Below are positions 32,277-44,302 of a DNA stretch of 64,000 nt, one piece after another. The stretch is taken from NCBI GenBank assembly GCA_958295665.1, contig OY282558.1:65274789-65338788 (forward strand), in the 5' to 3' direction. This stretch comes from Tipula vernalis. Taxonomy: Eukaryota > Arthropoda > Insecta > Diptera > Tipulidae. A model generated the notes under the pieces. It ran no database searches. It had not been told where the DNA came from and saw nothing but the letters and a program-made list of their open reading frames with translations. The translations under genes and the position numbers were made by a program. Numbering within the stretch: the first letter of the stretch is position 1; each line of letters begins with the position of its first letter.

Positions 32277-34529
32277 ATGTCATTCTCATTTGATATTAGT
32301 GATTTAAAACCTGATGAGGTTGAAATAGAATGTGCCTTGCGAGAGATCTCTCCAAGTGATTCTAATGCACTGCAAAAATTAACTGTTATGATACAAGAAG
32401 AAGAAGCAGGTATTAGATCGCAACCAACTAAAATGCACAGAGCTGCAACTAGACGTACTAGTGACGAAATTGATACCTGCAGGGCTTTATTGTATGAAAT
32501 TAAACGCGATATTGCCAACATGTCCAATATTGAACCCGATAGTAGACCTAATTTATTTAAAATCATGCGTTCTCGGCTTAACCATTTATCAGGTAGACTA
32601 ACCCGAGCAACCCAATCCAACAATTACGAAGCACATGCTCGTAAAGCTTTGGATGTTTGCCAAACATTATTGTCAAGTACGGAGCAATTTATTGCTGATA
32701 GCAGTAAGTTGGAAGATTCTATAGACGCAGCTAGATTAGTAGAAATTGACAATATCAAAATACCTCAAATTGAAGACAATTCTTTAGAAGTACACTCGGA
32801 GATAAATGCTGATGTTTGCAATATTAATTTAAACGAGCATTTTAAACAAAATATCACCACACAATCAGCTATAGATGAGCAGACAACTGAACCTACACCT
32901 TCCACTAGTAAAGAAAGGTTACCCACTCAAACAACAATACCAACTAAAATGCTGGAAAATATTTTGCAAAGTCTGCAACAATTGTCCGTTCAAGTCAATG
33001 TTTTGAGTCATCAACAAGCAGAATTTCGTGCCGATTCCTCAATAAAAGGGTCCAATCTGGCCGCTCCCAAAATTGCAGAACCAACTAGCAACTCGCAAGC
33101 GAATTTCAGTGTGGCAGAGAGCGTAAATACGATCACATTAAATACAACAAATAGTAATGCTACAAGTTTCGATATATCCTCTAATATGACCGCAATATCA
33201 ACAATAGCAAATGTCAGTCGCGTAGGAACCGCCCCCTTTATAAATACTACGGCGCAGTTGAATGCATCTTCGATGGCTTTACCAGTTTTTGGTGGGGTAA
33301 TACCATCACCAGAAGTATACCAACACGGTATATTGACGAGTCATCATCATGGCCCATCGATTAGAATACCATCAAGTACACAACTAGAGCAAACCATACC
33401 ACGATTCAATGAATTTAATCCAGTAATTACGAATAACCCAAATATTTCAGTTACGAGTCAAGATCCTTTTAGGAGTCGGTCGTTATCCGAAAAGAGAAGC
33501 CTTTCCCGTTCAGGTCTCGCATGGGATGGTTCGTCATCTAGTAGTACACCGGTCGATTTATTTTTATTTCAGCTTGAAACCGTAGCCGAATCAATGGGAA
33601 TTTCGAATGATCAGCTACTTACCGAAATCAGTTTTGTGTTAAGGGGAACAGCCCAAAACTGGTATTGGACCTATCGAAAGCTCAACCCGTCCGCAACATA
33701 TTCAGCTTTAAGATATATTTTGCTCGAGAGATTCAAAGATAGACGTACAGATCTAGAGATACGAAGAATGATTGAATCACGAAAACAACAACCCCGAGAA
33801 TCATTTATTGATTTCTATCATCATGTTTGGAATTTAACATTACAAAGTAGAACTCCTTATTCCGACCACGAATTGATACAATTGCTAATGCAAAACATGA
33901 ATCCAAGCTTACAATTCCAACTGACGGACAAAACTTTTTCAACTCTTGCCGATCTTGTTGCTAGTTGTTCTAATTGGGAAAACACATTTTCAAGGCTCAA
34001 GATTGATCAGCACGGTAGCATAGTTCCAATTAGACGGATTTACGAAATCAACTATAATGATAATCCAAGTTCTAATGATTCCAGTATAAATCAATTTCCG
34101 AAAAATATATTGCCTTCAAATTCAAATAATACGGAAGCGCAAATAGCCGCTGTACAACCTCCGTATCAACTATACCGAGCGCGATCATCAGATCAACATT
34201 TTCCAACGAATAGTCAAGCTCCAACCAATACAAGTGTAAATCAAGTTATGTCCATTTGCTATAACTGCGATGATATAGGACACACGTTTCCAGACTGCCC
34301 AGAGCCACCTAAGGGTTGGTTTTGTACCAAATGCGGTTTAAAAGGAACTACGCTTCCCAGATGTGCCAACTGCTCGGGAAACGGAAGGTGGAGTTCATGG
34401 AGAACTGGGAACCGTGGACCTCCGGAAAGTGTGAGACCCAGTCATATGAGCCACGCACCGGTGACGACTGGATGGCGTGCGCCAAGTCAAAACCAATTAC
34501 AAACGAAAGAGACGAGCGAGCATCGGTAA
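32277..34529 (+). CDS. Gypsy gag polyprotein
   Basis: Uninterrupted ORF of 750 codons. I chose the ATG at 32277 (AAAATGTC) over the upstream ATG at 32259 because the latter would add only a poly-Phe stretch. An N-terminal acidic/helical region and a long Ser/Thr/Asn-rich linker precede a capsid-like domain at about residues 415-590 (VDLFLFQLETVAESMG, LRGTAQNWYWTYRKL). A CCHC knuckle CYNCDDIGHTFPDC (about residue 661) and a second Cys-rich motif CTKCGLKGTTLPRCANC follow. It packages element RNA. The last part overlaps pol, with a candidate -1 frameshift heptamer at 34337. Confidence 0.9.
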   Translation: MSFSFDISDLKPDEVEIECALREISPSDSNALQKLTVMIQEEEAGIRSQPTKMHRAATRRTSDEIDTCRALLYEIKRDIANMSNIEPDSRPNLFKIMRSRLNHLSGRLTRATQSNNYEAHARKALDVCQTLLSSTEQFIADSSKLEDSIDAARLVEIDNIKIPQIEDNSLEVHSEINADVCNINLNEHFKQNITTQSAIDEQTTEPTPSTSKERLPTQTTIPTKMLENILQSLQQLSVQVNVLSHQQAEFRADSSIKGSNLAAPKIAEPTSNSQANFSVAESVNTITLNTTNSNATSFDISSNMTAISTIANVSRVGTAPFINTTAQLNASSMALPVFGGVIPSPEVYQHGILTSHHHGPSIRIPSSTQLEQTIPRFNEFNPVITNNPNISVTSQDPFRSRSLSEKRSLSRSGLAWDGSSSSSTPVDLFLFQLETVAESMGISNDQLLTEISFVLRGTAQNWYWTYRKLNPSATYSALRYILLERFKDRRTDLEIRRMIESRKQQPRESFIDFYHHVWNLTLQSRTPYSDHELIQLLMQNMNPSLQFQLTDKTFSTLADLVASCSNWENTFSRLKIDQHGSIVPIRRIYEINYNDNPSSNDSSINQFPKNILPSNSNNTEAQIAAVQPPYQLYRARSSDQHFPTNSQAPTNTSVNQVMSICYNCDDIGHTFPDCPEPPKGWFCTKCGLKGTTLPRCANCSGNGRWSSWRTGNRGPPESVRPSHMSHAPVTTGWRAPSQNQLQTKETSEHR

Positions 34530-37038
34530 GTTCCAAAGCAAACCAAAATAACGACTGTTTAAACGATGATATTATACAATCCTCTACTGTATTCCCCAAG
34601 ATGAGTAATTTATCTCATGATTATTCGAATAATTCGGTCCCTTATGTCAAAAGAATCTATAACAATAAACAAAAGCAGCGCACAAAATTATTTTGGTATC
34701 GGAAAAAATTAATTCAATATGATGCGCTTGCCTCAATAATTTCGACCAAAAACTTGGATAAAAGGCTTTATGTAAATGTGGAATTTAAGGGAAAAAATTA
34801 CCGGGGATTATTGGACAGCGGTGCCACCATTAGTATTTTGGGAATTAATTCCGAAAAGTTTATGAATGACCCATCAATTTCATTTTCTCGTTGCCTCTCA
34901 TATGCGCGCACAGCTGATGGTCAGCCACAACGTATTTTTGGTTACATTACAATACCTATAACATTTAACAATAAGGTTCATATCATGTGATTACATATTG
35001 TACCATCATTGGAACAGGAATTAATTTTAGGAATTGATTTTTGGAATATTTTCAATATAATTCCAACCTTTTCTTCTGTAACTGAAATTTCAACACTAAA
35101 TATCGAAGATTCATATGATTCAATTTATCACAATCTATCAGAGAATGATCAGCAATCATTAAATCTAATTATAAATAAATTTCCTTCCTTCACAAGAATG
35201 GGGTTAGGAAAAACAAACAAAGTTTCGCATGTGATTGATGTTGAAAACGCAAAACCCATCAAACAGCGTTATTATGCGGTATCACCCGCAATTCAAAAAT
35301 TAATGGACGAAGAACTAGATCGAATGTTGTCTCTAGGGGTGATCGAAGAAAGCCAAAGTCCTTGGTCTTCTCCGGTGACCCTGGTGCGTAAGAGTAATGG
35401 CAAAAATCGTCTCTGTTTGGATGCCCGTGAACTGAATAAAGTAACAAAGAAGGATGCATACCCTTTCCCGTTAATCGATGGATTGTTGGGTCGGCTGGAA
35501 CAAACCAAATATATTTCAACGATAGACTTAAAGGATGCCTTTTGGCAAATACCGTTAGACCCACTATACAGAGAGAAAACGGCATTTACGGTACCAGGCA
35601 AACCTTTATATCAGTTCACGGTCATGCCTTTTGGTTTGTGCAACGCACCACAAACAATGTGCCGTCTTATGCACCAGGTGATCCCGCACCAGTTACATGA
35701 AAACGTCTTTGTCTATTTAGATGATCTACTCATCACATCAGCAATCCTAGAGCAGCATTTCGATCTACTTAACCAAGTCGCAGCTAGGTTATGGGATGCA
35801 GGTTTAACGATTAATGTCGAGAAAAGCCATTTTCTATTGAAGGAAGTGAAATATCTAGGCTATATCGTCGGCGAAGGAACATTGCAAGTGAATTCCGAAA
35901 AAGTTAAAGCCATCTTAGAGTTTCCTGTGCCAAAAACACCTAAACAAGTCCGTAGGTTCTTAGGAATTTGTGGATGGTACCGGAGATTCATACGAAACTT
36001 CGCTACAATAGCCACACCAATTACAGATCTCTTAAAAAAAGGTAAAAAAATGCAATGGTCTGAGGAAGCGGAAGAATCTTTTCGAGAATTAAAATTGGCA
36101 TTGGCGGCGGCACCCGTTTTGGTAAACCCAATTTTTCGAAGCCTTTCTTCATCCAGTGTGACGCAAGCAGCTCAGGGATTGGTGGAGTTTTATTTCAACT
36201 GGATAATGATGGAGCCGAACGACCAATTGCCTATTTTTCCCAAAAATTAAGTAAATCGCAAAAAAACTATTCGGTGACCCAATTAGAATGTTTTGCCGCC
36301 GTTCAAAGTGTGAAGAGATTTCGAGCGTATGTGGAAGGATATCCGTTTACTATATATACCGACCATGCTAGTCTGCGCTGGCTGATGACGCAGAGGGATC
36401 TGTCAGGACAGCTCGCCAGGTGGAGTCTTAAACTCCAAGCTTTCAATTTTGAAATCGGGTATAAAAAAGGTGCTGATAATAAAGTGGCAGATGCATTATC
36501 TCGAGCTTATTGCGAGGTGATTGATACGTTTTTAAACGAAGATGAGGCAGGTAACATTCAATCACCCAACTTTGCAGTTTATGCCGTTGTAAGAGATACA
36601 TCAACAACTACTGTTCCATCATTATTGCATGTGGATTTAGATTCAGACGCATTTAAGGAAGACTCATATTTGGAAAAGATTCAGCAAATTAAAAACCTTC
36701 CACCATCAAAACACAACTATCGAATAGAAAATGGTAAATTATTAAATTTATTACCATATGGTGCTCGCTACGATAACACAGACGTGTCTGAATGGAAATT
36801 AGTTGTACCAAATATGTTAGTCCCACATTTGGTTCAACAAGCACATGATTCAACCTCTTCTGGGCATATGGGAGTTGAAAAATGTCTAGAGAAACTACAG
36901 AGACAATTCTACTGGCAAAATATGACTCGTGATATCAAACAGTATATTCAGGCATGCCAAATTTGCAAAAAGAGCAAGGCAAGCAATGCTATTTCGAAAC
37001 CACCTATGGGTATTCCAACCGAATCTCGTCGTCCTTTC

Positions 37039-37069
<31 letters not shown>

Positions 37070-37888
37070 GATTTTATGGGACCGTATCATCGATCGAAAA
37101 GTGGAAATACTTATTTGCTCATAATATTGGACCACTTTTCGAAATTTGTATTATTAAAACCACTTCGAGAAGCTTCCGCTAAGTTAGTGTGGGACTATCT
37201 CGAACAAAACGTGTTTTATCTATTTTCGGTACCAGAGGTAATCACGTCGGACAATGGTAAGCAGTTCTTATCTAGACTTTTTAAAGAGCTTCTAATCAAG
37301 TTTGGCATTATACATCGAAAAACACCCATTTATTCGCCTCAATGTAATGCAAGTGAACGTGTAAATCGAACAATATTATCCGCCATGCGATCTTATATTT
37401 CCGATTCACACACGGATTGGGACATCCATATCCAAGAAGTTGCAGCAGCAATTCGCAATTGTATTCATTCTTCAACAAATTTTCCGCCGCATTTTCTCGT
37501 ATTTGGACAATATATGGTGATGCATGGATCAGACTACAAACTACGTCGTTTACTTAGCTTAGTTGACAACAATGCGTTGGCTGTAACATCTAAAGTGGAA
37601 AATCTTGATTGTATTCGGGAAAAAGTACTACATTATTTAAAGGTGGCATATGAGAAAAGCGCGACGAAATACAACCTGCGAAGCCGGAGCAGAGAGTTCA
37701 AGATTGGACAAATAGTTTTTGTAAGAACTTTTCCACAGAGCAATGCTTTAAATAAATTCTCGGCCAAATTAACTTGGAAATATTTACCTGCGATTATTGA
37801 TTCCAAAGAGGGTCAAGTTGCTTACCGCGTTCGAGACTTGCAGGGAAAATCACTTGGACTGTATCATTTAAAAGATATTAAAGCTTAA
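34316..37888 (+). pseudogene. Gypsy pol (protease, RT, RNase H, integrase), broken
   Basis: It lies in the -1 frame relative to gag. Protease has LLDSGATISILG (about 34810). A TGA at 34988-34990 interrupts the frame. RT (about 35270-35860) has SPWSSPVTLVRKSNGK, FGLCNAPQTMCRL and YLDDLL. A frameshift lies near 36130-36250, at the RT/RNase H border. RNase H has YTDHASLRWLM and KVADALSRAY. Integrase has an HHCC region (HDSTSSGHMGVEKC, CQICKKSK), then a second frameshift inside an AT run (37043-37070), then ILDHFSKFV, TSDNGKQF and NASERVNR (the D, D, E triad). All catalytic residues are present, so decay is by few events. Confidence 0.88.
34337..34343 (+). promoter_or_regulatory. Candidate -1 ribosomal frameshift site (gag/pol)
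   Basis: TTTAAAA is placed in the gag frame as T-TTA-AAA, the X-XXY-YYZ slippery pattern. It lies 22 bp inside the left end of the gag/pol overlap and leads to the -1 frame used by pol. The position fits; a downstream stimulatory structure was not established. Confidence 0.55.
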
Positions 37889-38022
37889 CCTCAATTACGT
37901 TAAATATTTCATATACTATTTCGTTTGCTGATTTATCTATTATTTTTACTTTTTTGTTAACTAATTTTTTTTATTGCCCGGCATTTAAAGTGACCCTTCT
38001 CAAATGGATCGGCCCCACGAAT

Positions 38023-38415
38023 TGAAACGTGAGTTTGCAAACCCTTACTATAAGCGGAAAAAAAAGAAAACAACGTTTTTAAAATTCTAGCGGGTTAGTA
38101 TGATAATTGGAGGAGAAAAATATAAAAGAAATAACGGTCTCGAAAAAAAATAATAATAAATGAGACGGGAGTATGATCGAATGACAAAGATAACGTTTTT
38201 TTTCCGTTGTTTTCTTATTATTTTTTTTTATTTTTTTTTTTTGCGGTTTAGATCTAGGTTGTTGCAAACTTGGGAACAATCGAATCCACTATTAACCCTG
38301 AGCTAAAGCCGGTTAACAAGCAACCGCACCCAAGTCTAAAATGCAACAACATCTGTTAACAGGGGTTTTTTTTTTTTTTTCTACGATGTATAATGGACTG
38401 TAAAAACCTGTTACA
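38023..38415 (+). repeat. 3' LTR of the gypsy element
   Basis: 393 bp, nearly identical to the 5' LTR apart from homopolymer lengths and a G-to-T change in the GGGGTTTG block. It is followed by the CATC target duplication. Confidence 0.9.
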
Positions 38416-38650
38416 CATCGCAAAATCCATGTAATTGACATTCTGCTTGATTCATGCACATCCATCGGGGTATCTTCAAAATTGATATTTCGGAGATTTC
38501 ATCTCGAATTTTCAACCATTGGTCTCGAACTGTTTGTGGTAATTCGTCGTCCCATCCCAACTCCAATATCCACAACATTTGAAAAAAACTTTTAATTTTT
38601 ACAATGAACGGTGTTAACCGAAAAATCGAACGTCGAAAATTCGACTAGCT
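38416..38650 (-). pseudogene. BEL/Pao pol, end of RT (left of gypsy split)
   Basis: The minus strand reads WILELGWDDELP, ISILKIPRWM, then CQLHGFCD, the RT-to-RNase H connection typical of BEL/Pao pol. The Asp-Ala-Ser-Glu segment is completed across the gypsy element at 31069. It fades by about 38650. Confidence 0.75.
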
Positions 38651-39627
38651 TCAGATAATATCGCTTTTTTGGTGGTCGGTATTTTATCTTTCTTTGTGAC
38701 GTGGTACGTACAAACAAATATAATTTATAAACAGGCCAATTGTTCGTCTGGTCAATTGCTTTTGTGTAAGAGGTTTTTGGTTGGGTGAAGTATGTTTGGC
38801 TGTAAAGTTGTGTAAGTATTTGTTTGAGTGTTTGTGTTTTATTTTGTATTTTTGAATTTATTTAAAAATTCTCTATTGGAAGCTCCTTACTCGTTTGTCT
38901 TGTTAAAAAAATATAAATCGGATAAATCAAAATTACCTGATTTATCAGATATAGAAAGAAGAGCTGAAAATACGTATGGCCGTTAATTTAATGGTGGAAA
39001 AGTATACATATCATCCTGAGGATGACCATAAGCTTGCATTAGCTTTTTTGCAATTGTTAAACTTTTTCTACAACTAAAAACAAGTGATTCATCCAATGGA
39101 GGAGTGGTAAATTTTAAGCATTTGTTCATCTACCTATATCTTAGGCACATGACTATATTTCCAGGAACTATTATACAATAGAAATCAAAATCGTGGCTAC
39201 ATCATCACCTAACTAAACAACATTAGAAATAAACTCTACAAAATTGAAGCAGAGCAAACAAACACTCCGATTTCTAAGAAAAGACTCAGCACTGTGGATA
39301 AGAATACACCCAAAAAATCAAAAATTCAAGGTGAGGCCTCTCCAATTCCGATTGCCATTGAGGAATACTATTTAATTTAAAAAAATTTAAATGTCGCTAC
39401 TCAAAAAGGTTATATCAAAGAAAAGCTAAAATCAACATTAACATACAGAGAAGACCGTTTAAGAAAAAATTATTAAAAAAAAAAAAAAATCCGAAGCGTT
39501 CCCCTTTTTTTAACATCTCCAGACTTGGTAAGTTTAGTTTTGCACTTTGTACAGTTTGTTTTAGTGCCACACAACTATTTATTTTGATTTGACCCAGCAT
39601 CCTCAAACAATTTTATTAACGATTAGC
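38651..39627 (+). other. Unassigned DNA with decayed coding-like segments
   Basis: Short plus-strand frames look like remnants of coding sequence, for example LKKYKSDKSKLPDLSDIERR (about 38905-38965) and a lysine-rich KKRLSTVDKNTPKKSKI segment (about 39275-39325). I do not recognise the family. The DNA is interrupted at 39628 by the hAT insertion and resumes at 43287 (FELIEKVWRGFKRSS). Confidence 0.35.
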
Positions 39628-39730
39628 CTAACGGGCATAGGCGCCCGCAAGTTTTTTTCCAGGGAGGGGCAAAATATATTTTTCTGACCTACGAGTAAAT
39701 TGAAACGCTTTTTAAAATAAAAAATAAATT

Positions 39731-39874
<144 letters not shown>

Positions 39875-39933
39875 ATTTAGAAAACCACTTACTTCAACTT
39901 ATAAACCAAAAAATAAACATAATATAAAAAAAT

Positions 39934-42210
39934 TTATTTTGAAAAAAGAAACTGCAATCTCCGCTTCTCCAATCCAAAACGATTAATTATTAATTCATAG
40001 TATTCTTGTTTCATATCCTCTATTATATGTCGATGGACACTCATCATACAAAGGCCATCTAGCCTTTCCTCAACCATTGTTGATCGCAACCAGGTTTTAA
40101 CTCTGCGTGGAGTACTAAATGACCTCTCTACTGCGCAAGAGGTGGCTGGAAGAGTCAGAGCCAAACTAATTGCCAAATAAATAGATGGATAAAATATAAC
40201 TGAATAATTAAGTAAATCAAGGAAGCTTAAATTATCAATATTCTTTATTGGTTTATCCTTCCAATATGCCAACCAAACTGAGGCATCTGCTGCAAAATTT
40301 TCCAAATAACAGCCATACCTATTTTGGATGTCTTGTATTACATTTTCATATTCCGTTTTTGTTAATTGCTGCATATTTTTAGGATGTAGCTGAAAAATTA
40401 AATAAGCTGGTTCATTTTCTTCTGAAAATCGCTCAGATAAAGAAGTTATTAAAGAATCTAAATACGGAATGAAAACGGATCTTCTGTAATACGATTCAGC
40501 GGAGTCACAAGGTACGTTTGCCCGATGTTTCTGGTTGTTTGCTAAACGAGGTAATTTTATTTCGATATTTGTTTGTTGAGAGCTTTTCTCAATAATTTGC
40601 ATGATACAATGAAATTTTTCCTCTGCATTTTCGCGATCATCATTAACAATCGTTTTGATGGTATTAATGTGTTTTTTTACAGAAAACAGGGTTTGTTCTG
40701 TCCCTTGAAGTGTATTAACAACAGGTTCGAATAAAGCTGAGTAATGTGCCATGACATGTAGACAAATTATAAAATTGGAAGAAGTACACACGTGATATAA
40801 TTGTAGAGCACGTTGTCGAGTGTTAGCGTTATTTCCTTCTATAGTCATGCGATATAGTTCTTCTATGATCGAACAAAAATTTTCTTGAAAAATTCTTATA
40901 CTTTTATATTTTGCTGTCCATCGTGTTTCGCAAAAGAGTGGTATACGTGGAATACATTTCCTTCTCAAAGGACTTGCTTCTTTGATAGAACCAGCTGTGT
41001 TCCGAATTTCTTTCACGATATTTAAATCATTTACAACAAGATTTAACTTATGCGAAGCGCAGTGAAAAAAGCTTGCCATAGGATATTGTTCTTGTATAAG
41101 CTTTTGAACACCATTTATTTTCCCTGCCATCACAGAACAGCCATCATATCCTTGACCTAACATTTTCGACGATTTCAACCCGAATTTTCTTAATGATGAA
41201 AGAATTGTGTTCGAAATTGATTTTGCGTCCATACTTTCCAACGGAACAAATCCTAAGAATTCTTCTCTAATATAATAACTAGTGAGGTTTTTGTCCACAA
41301 ATCGTATTGCAATTGATAATTGTTCGAGTCCTGAAATATCGGCTGACTCATCGGCAATGATCGAGAAAAATGCACTATTGTTAATAGCTGTCATAATATG
41401 TTCTTTTAAAACATCTCCACAAATGTTAATAATTTCATTTTGAATTCTATGCGATATGTATTTTGCGTTTTGGGCAGATGTTTCCAAATGATTTTTTAAA
41501 ATCGAGTCACCTGCATCAATACGAAAATCTAATAAATTTCTGAATACGCCATGCTCATCATCTTTGCCTCTTATTGGAAGACCATGTGTTCCACAAAATA
41601 CTAATGTTTTGATGATCGTCAATAATTTTTGCCTATTGGATTCGATAAGTTTATGTACCGAGGAATCAATTTGTTCAACTACATCCAGCTTTTGGCGTTG
41701 CATTATTTGAACAAAATTATTTGCACTTAACGTTGACTCGCAATGCCATTTTGATGTTAAATGTTGTTTAATATTGTTATGAAAATCTTTATATTTTGTA
41801 AACTCCTTTACAATAAAACTGCCCTGAAACCCTCTATTAACATGCGGTTTAAATAAAACACATTGTCGGCATAATATTCCTTTTCTTTTCTGTGAATATG
41901 AAATACAAGGGTACTCACTTAGCCATTGATAACGGAAAGCAAGGGACCCGGACCTATCCTTTTTAAAATCATAATTTTTATTTGGTACCCAAGACTGGGT
42001 TAGTGCTTTGAATCTAGTTTCACTAGATAAAACAATATCCGTTTCCAAAAAATTGCCTATATCAAAAACATGGGAGGTAATTGCACAATCTTCAGAATTT
42101 GATACGTGATTAATATCGTGTGTCGATTTTTCAGTATTTTTTTCTACCAATAAACTCTGATGATGTATCTCTTCGAGTCGCGGCTTCTTAAAGAAGTTAC
42201 GAATATCCAT
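39934..42210 (-). CDS. hAT-family transposase (ZMYM1-like, TTF finger, DUF4371, dimerisation domain)
   Basis: Intact ORF of about 758 residues from the ATG at 42210 (MDIRNFFKKPRLEE); an upstream in-frame ATG at 42264 would add 18 residues with no family support. The TTF-type finger region has LSEYPCISYSQKRKGILC and CVLFKP (residues about 95-130). The DUF4371 catalytic core has ADESADISGLEQLSIAIRF, GQGYDGCSVMAGKINGVQ and CASHKLNLVVNDL. The C-terminal hAT dimerisation segment has LPATSCAVERSFSTPRRVK and RSTMVEERLDGL. It acts on the element's own ends. Similar proteins are often annotated ZMYM1-like or PRKRIP-related in insects. No interruptions are seen. Confidence 0.9.
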   Translation of the reverse strand: MDIRNFFKKPRLEEIHHQSLLVEKNTEKSTHDINHVSNSEDCAITSHVFDIGNFLETDIVLSSETRFKALTQSWVPNKNYDFKKDRSGSLAFRYQWLSEYPCISYSQKRKGILCRQCVLFKPHVNRGFQGSFIVKEFTKYKDFHNNIKQHLTSKWHCESTLSANNFVQIMQRQKLDVVEQIDSSVHKLIESNRQKLLTIIKTLVFCGTHGLPIRGKDDEHGVFRNLLDFRIDAGDSILKNHLETSAQNAKYISHRIQNEIINICGDVLKEHIMTAINNSAFFSIIADESADISGLEQLSIAIRFVDKNLTSYYIREEFLGFVPLESMDAKSISNTILSSLRKFGLKSSKMLGQGYDGCSVMAGKINGVQKLIQEQYPMASFFHCASHKLNLVVNDLNIVKEIRNTAGSIKEASPLRRKCIPRIPLFCETRWTAKYKSIRIFQENFCSIIEELYRMTIEGNNANTRQRALQLYHVCTSSNFIICLHVMAHYSALFEPVVNTLQGTEQTLFSVKKHINTIKTIVNDDRENAEEKFHCIMQIIEKSSQQTNIEIKLPRLANNQKHRANVPCDSAESYYRRSVFIPYLDSLITSLSERFSEENEPAYLIFQLHPKNMQQLTKTEYENVIQDIQNRYGCYLENFAADASVWLAYWKDKPIKNIDNLSFLDLLNYSVIFYPSIYLAISLALTLPATSCAVERSFSTPRRVKTWLRSTMVEERLDGLCMMSVHRHIIEDMKQEYYELIINRFGLEKRRLQFLFSK

Positions 42211-43286
42211 TATGAGTACTGAAAATCGAGATAAAACTTGCTTACAAAAATGGTATGTAATCAAAATTATGATAAAAAAAAAATTGCAAAAAAATATTCA
42301 CATAGATACTTTATCAAATAAAATAAAATTGTTGAAATATATACACAATTAAAAAAAAAAACATTTTCTTTTATGAATATCAAATAGAAAATCAAAATTT
42401 ACCTTACTATATTCGCCTATAGGAATAAATACGTCACTATTCACTATTTTGCACTGATTATTATAAATTTATTATAGTATAGTTGCAATTTTGTAAATAA
42501 ACAATAAAATATTTATTACAATAAATGTTGCACTAAAATTAATTTGGTTTAATAAAATTATTAAGTCGTTAGGCCGAAACTACTAAGCACGCTTTACATA
42601 TTGCTAGCTAAACATGAGACAAATGATGAATACTCGTAATATTACTTCCACACTTACTCGCAAAAAATAACGGTTTGATTTTGTATTTTAGTTTCTCAAT
42701 GTATCTCTTTCAATACTTTATGTATGTAAGACAAAGAAAAACATGTCCTTAATGGAAATAGCAAAAGAGATGGTCATACCATGGTACGCTTATTTATTTG
42801 TGTTTTATTTTTACATTATGCGCAATAGATTTTCGCGCAGAGTGATTTTACATTTGAAAACAAAACAGAGGATGAAGAAAATTGTTGCAATGTTATTGTA
42901 TGTATGTAAGTATAAGTTTATGTTTTATATCTTTTGTATGTATATGCATTTATTTTGTTAAATATTCTCATTTTGTTCTCGTAGAATCAGCTGTTTTAAA
43001 ATAGTTTATTTCAACGTTTCTCAAACTATGGTATGCGTACACAAGACACTATGGAAACGTGCGCGTTTATCGAGTATATGTAAATTTACAAGAAGTAGTA
43101 ATTAAATATTACAACACTTATATACTGTAGAGAATATTATAAAAAATGTGTTACACTATGTGGTGTAAAATAGAAAGTTGGTAGTATATTATTATTATAA
43201 GTAATATTGAATTTTTTTGCAAAATCTAGGGGGGGGGCAACTGCCCCCTCTTGCCCCCCCCCCCTCTGGGCGGCTATGCTAACGGG

Positions 43287-44088
43287 TTCGAGCTCATCGA
43301 AAAAGTTTGGAGAGGGTTTAAAAGATCATCGGCTATGCCGCTCCTTGACATCGAAGGTAAGCTAAAGGTTCTTACGTAGTTTATTTTTATTAGATTTTAA
43401 AGAGAGTCCTTTAATACTAGATTTTACATGATATTATCGTAGTCAAAATTGTTTGTGCAAGCTAAATTATCATTTCAACGTCAACACAAATCTATTTAGA
43501 AATTAAACAAATAATGATTTTTTTATAAATTAAATTATAGGGCATTTTTATGCTGGGGAAAAGTACAACTGATGAGAATTAAATATTGTTTGTGCATTCA
43601 AATTTGTTTGTAAAATTATAAATTAATTTACATTTAAATTTGTTAACTAATTAAATAGAGATTTAGTAACTTATGTCACTGTGCCCTTTTCAGTTTTTAT
43701 TACGCCTCTAGGACATCTTGCATGTGGTTCAAATTTGTTGATAAAATCACAGGAAATTGTTTCTCTTATGGTTTGATCAGCACCCTAATAGAATTGAACA
43801 TACATATGCCAATATTTCAATTTTAACAAATTTACGTTGCTTTGTTTTATTTTTTAATGGGAACCAACAATTTTGACTACGATAGTTGTTACAAAGTTCT
43901 ATAATTTATTTTTACTATGTTTATTTTTGTTTAGTCTGGATGCCGTCGTAGCAGACATTTTTTTATTTGTTAAGTTTGTTACCCCAGACTGCCTTAGGCA
44001 AAACATCTGCGCAAACTAAAAGGTTGTATGGTCGCCACTTTTTTTTAACTTGGTAGTCGATATAGGATTCCTATATTTAATTATCTAT
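43287..44088. other. Unassigned DNA between hAT and mini-me-like copy C
   Basis: The first about 90 bp continue the coding-like remnant interrupted by the hAT element. The remainder is A+T-rich with no recognised feature. Confidence 0.4.
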
Positions 44089-44302
44089 TACTTTCTTTTA
44101 CTCTAGTAAAATAAAGTATAGTAATCATGAAAATTTTTGACCTTGAGATTTTTAGAGATTTATTTGTTTTGAGGTCCCCTGAGTCCGAAAAAGTGGGTTT
44201 TGAAATGGTGTCTGTCTGTCTGTCTGTCAGTCTGTCAGTCTGTCTGTGTCCTCTCTACAGCCCAGATGGTTTAACCAATCGAACTGAAACTTCAGATTTA
44301 AG
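44089..44302 (-). mobile_element. mini-me-like repeat copy C, microsatellite-side half
   Basis: Reverse orientation. Starts at TACTTTCTTTTACTCTAG, has the GTCT microsatellite (about 44213-44250), and runs to the CTGAAACTTCAG block. It is cut at 44303 by the P-like element. The other half is at 52883-53140. Confidence 0.85.

Larger units (their letters stand above)
31074..38415 (+). mobile_element. Ty3/gypsy LTR retrotransposon, full length
   Basis: It has two almost identical LTRs (31074-31465 and 38023-38415), each starting TGAAACG and ending TTACA. A 4-bp target duplication CATC lies at 31070-31073 and 38416-38419. The insertion splits a BEL/Pao pol in the codon region reading C-D-A-S-E. 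Gag and pol lie in between, with pol in the -1 frame. LTR differences are mainly poly-T/poly-A length plus about one substitution, so the insertion is recent, yet pol carries one stop and two frameshifts. No env ORF is present. The clade is uncertain. Confidence 0.92.

Noticed and set aside
35259..35601. Two minus-strand ORFs of about 100 codons
   Set aside because: They are shadows of the gypsy RT, which carries clear RT motifs on the plus strand.
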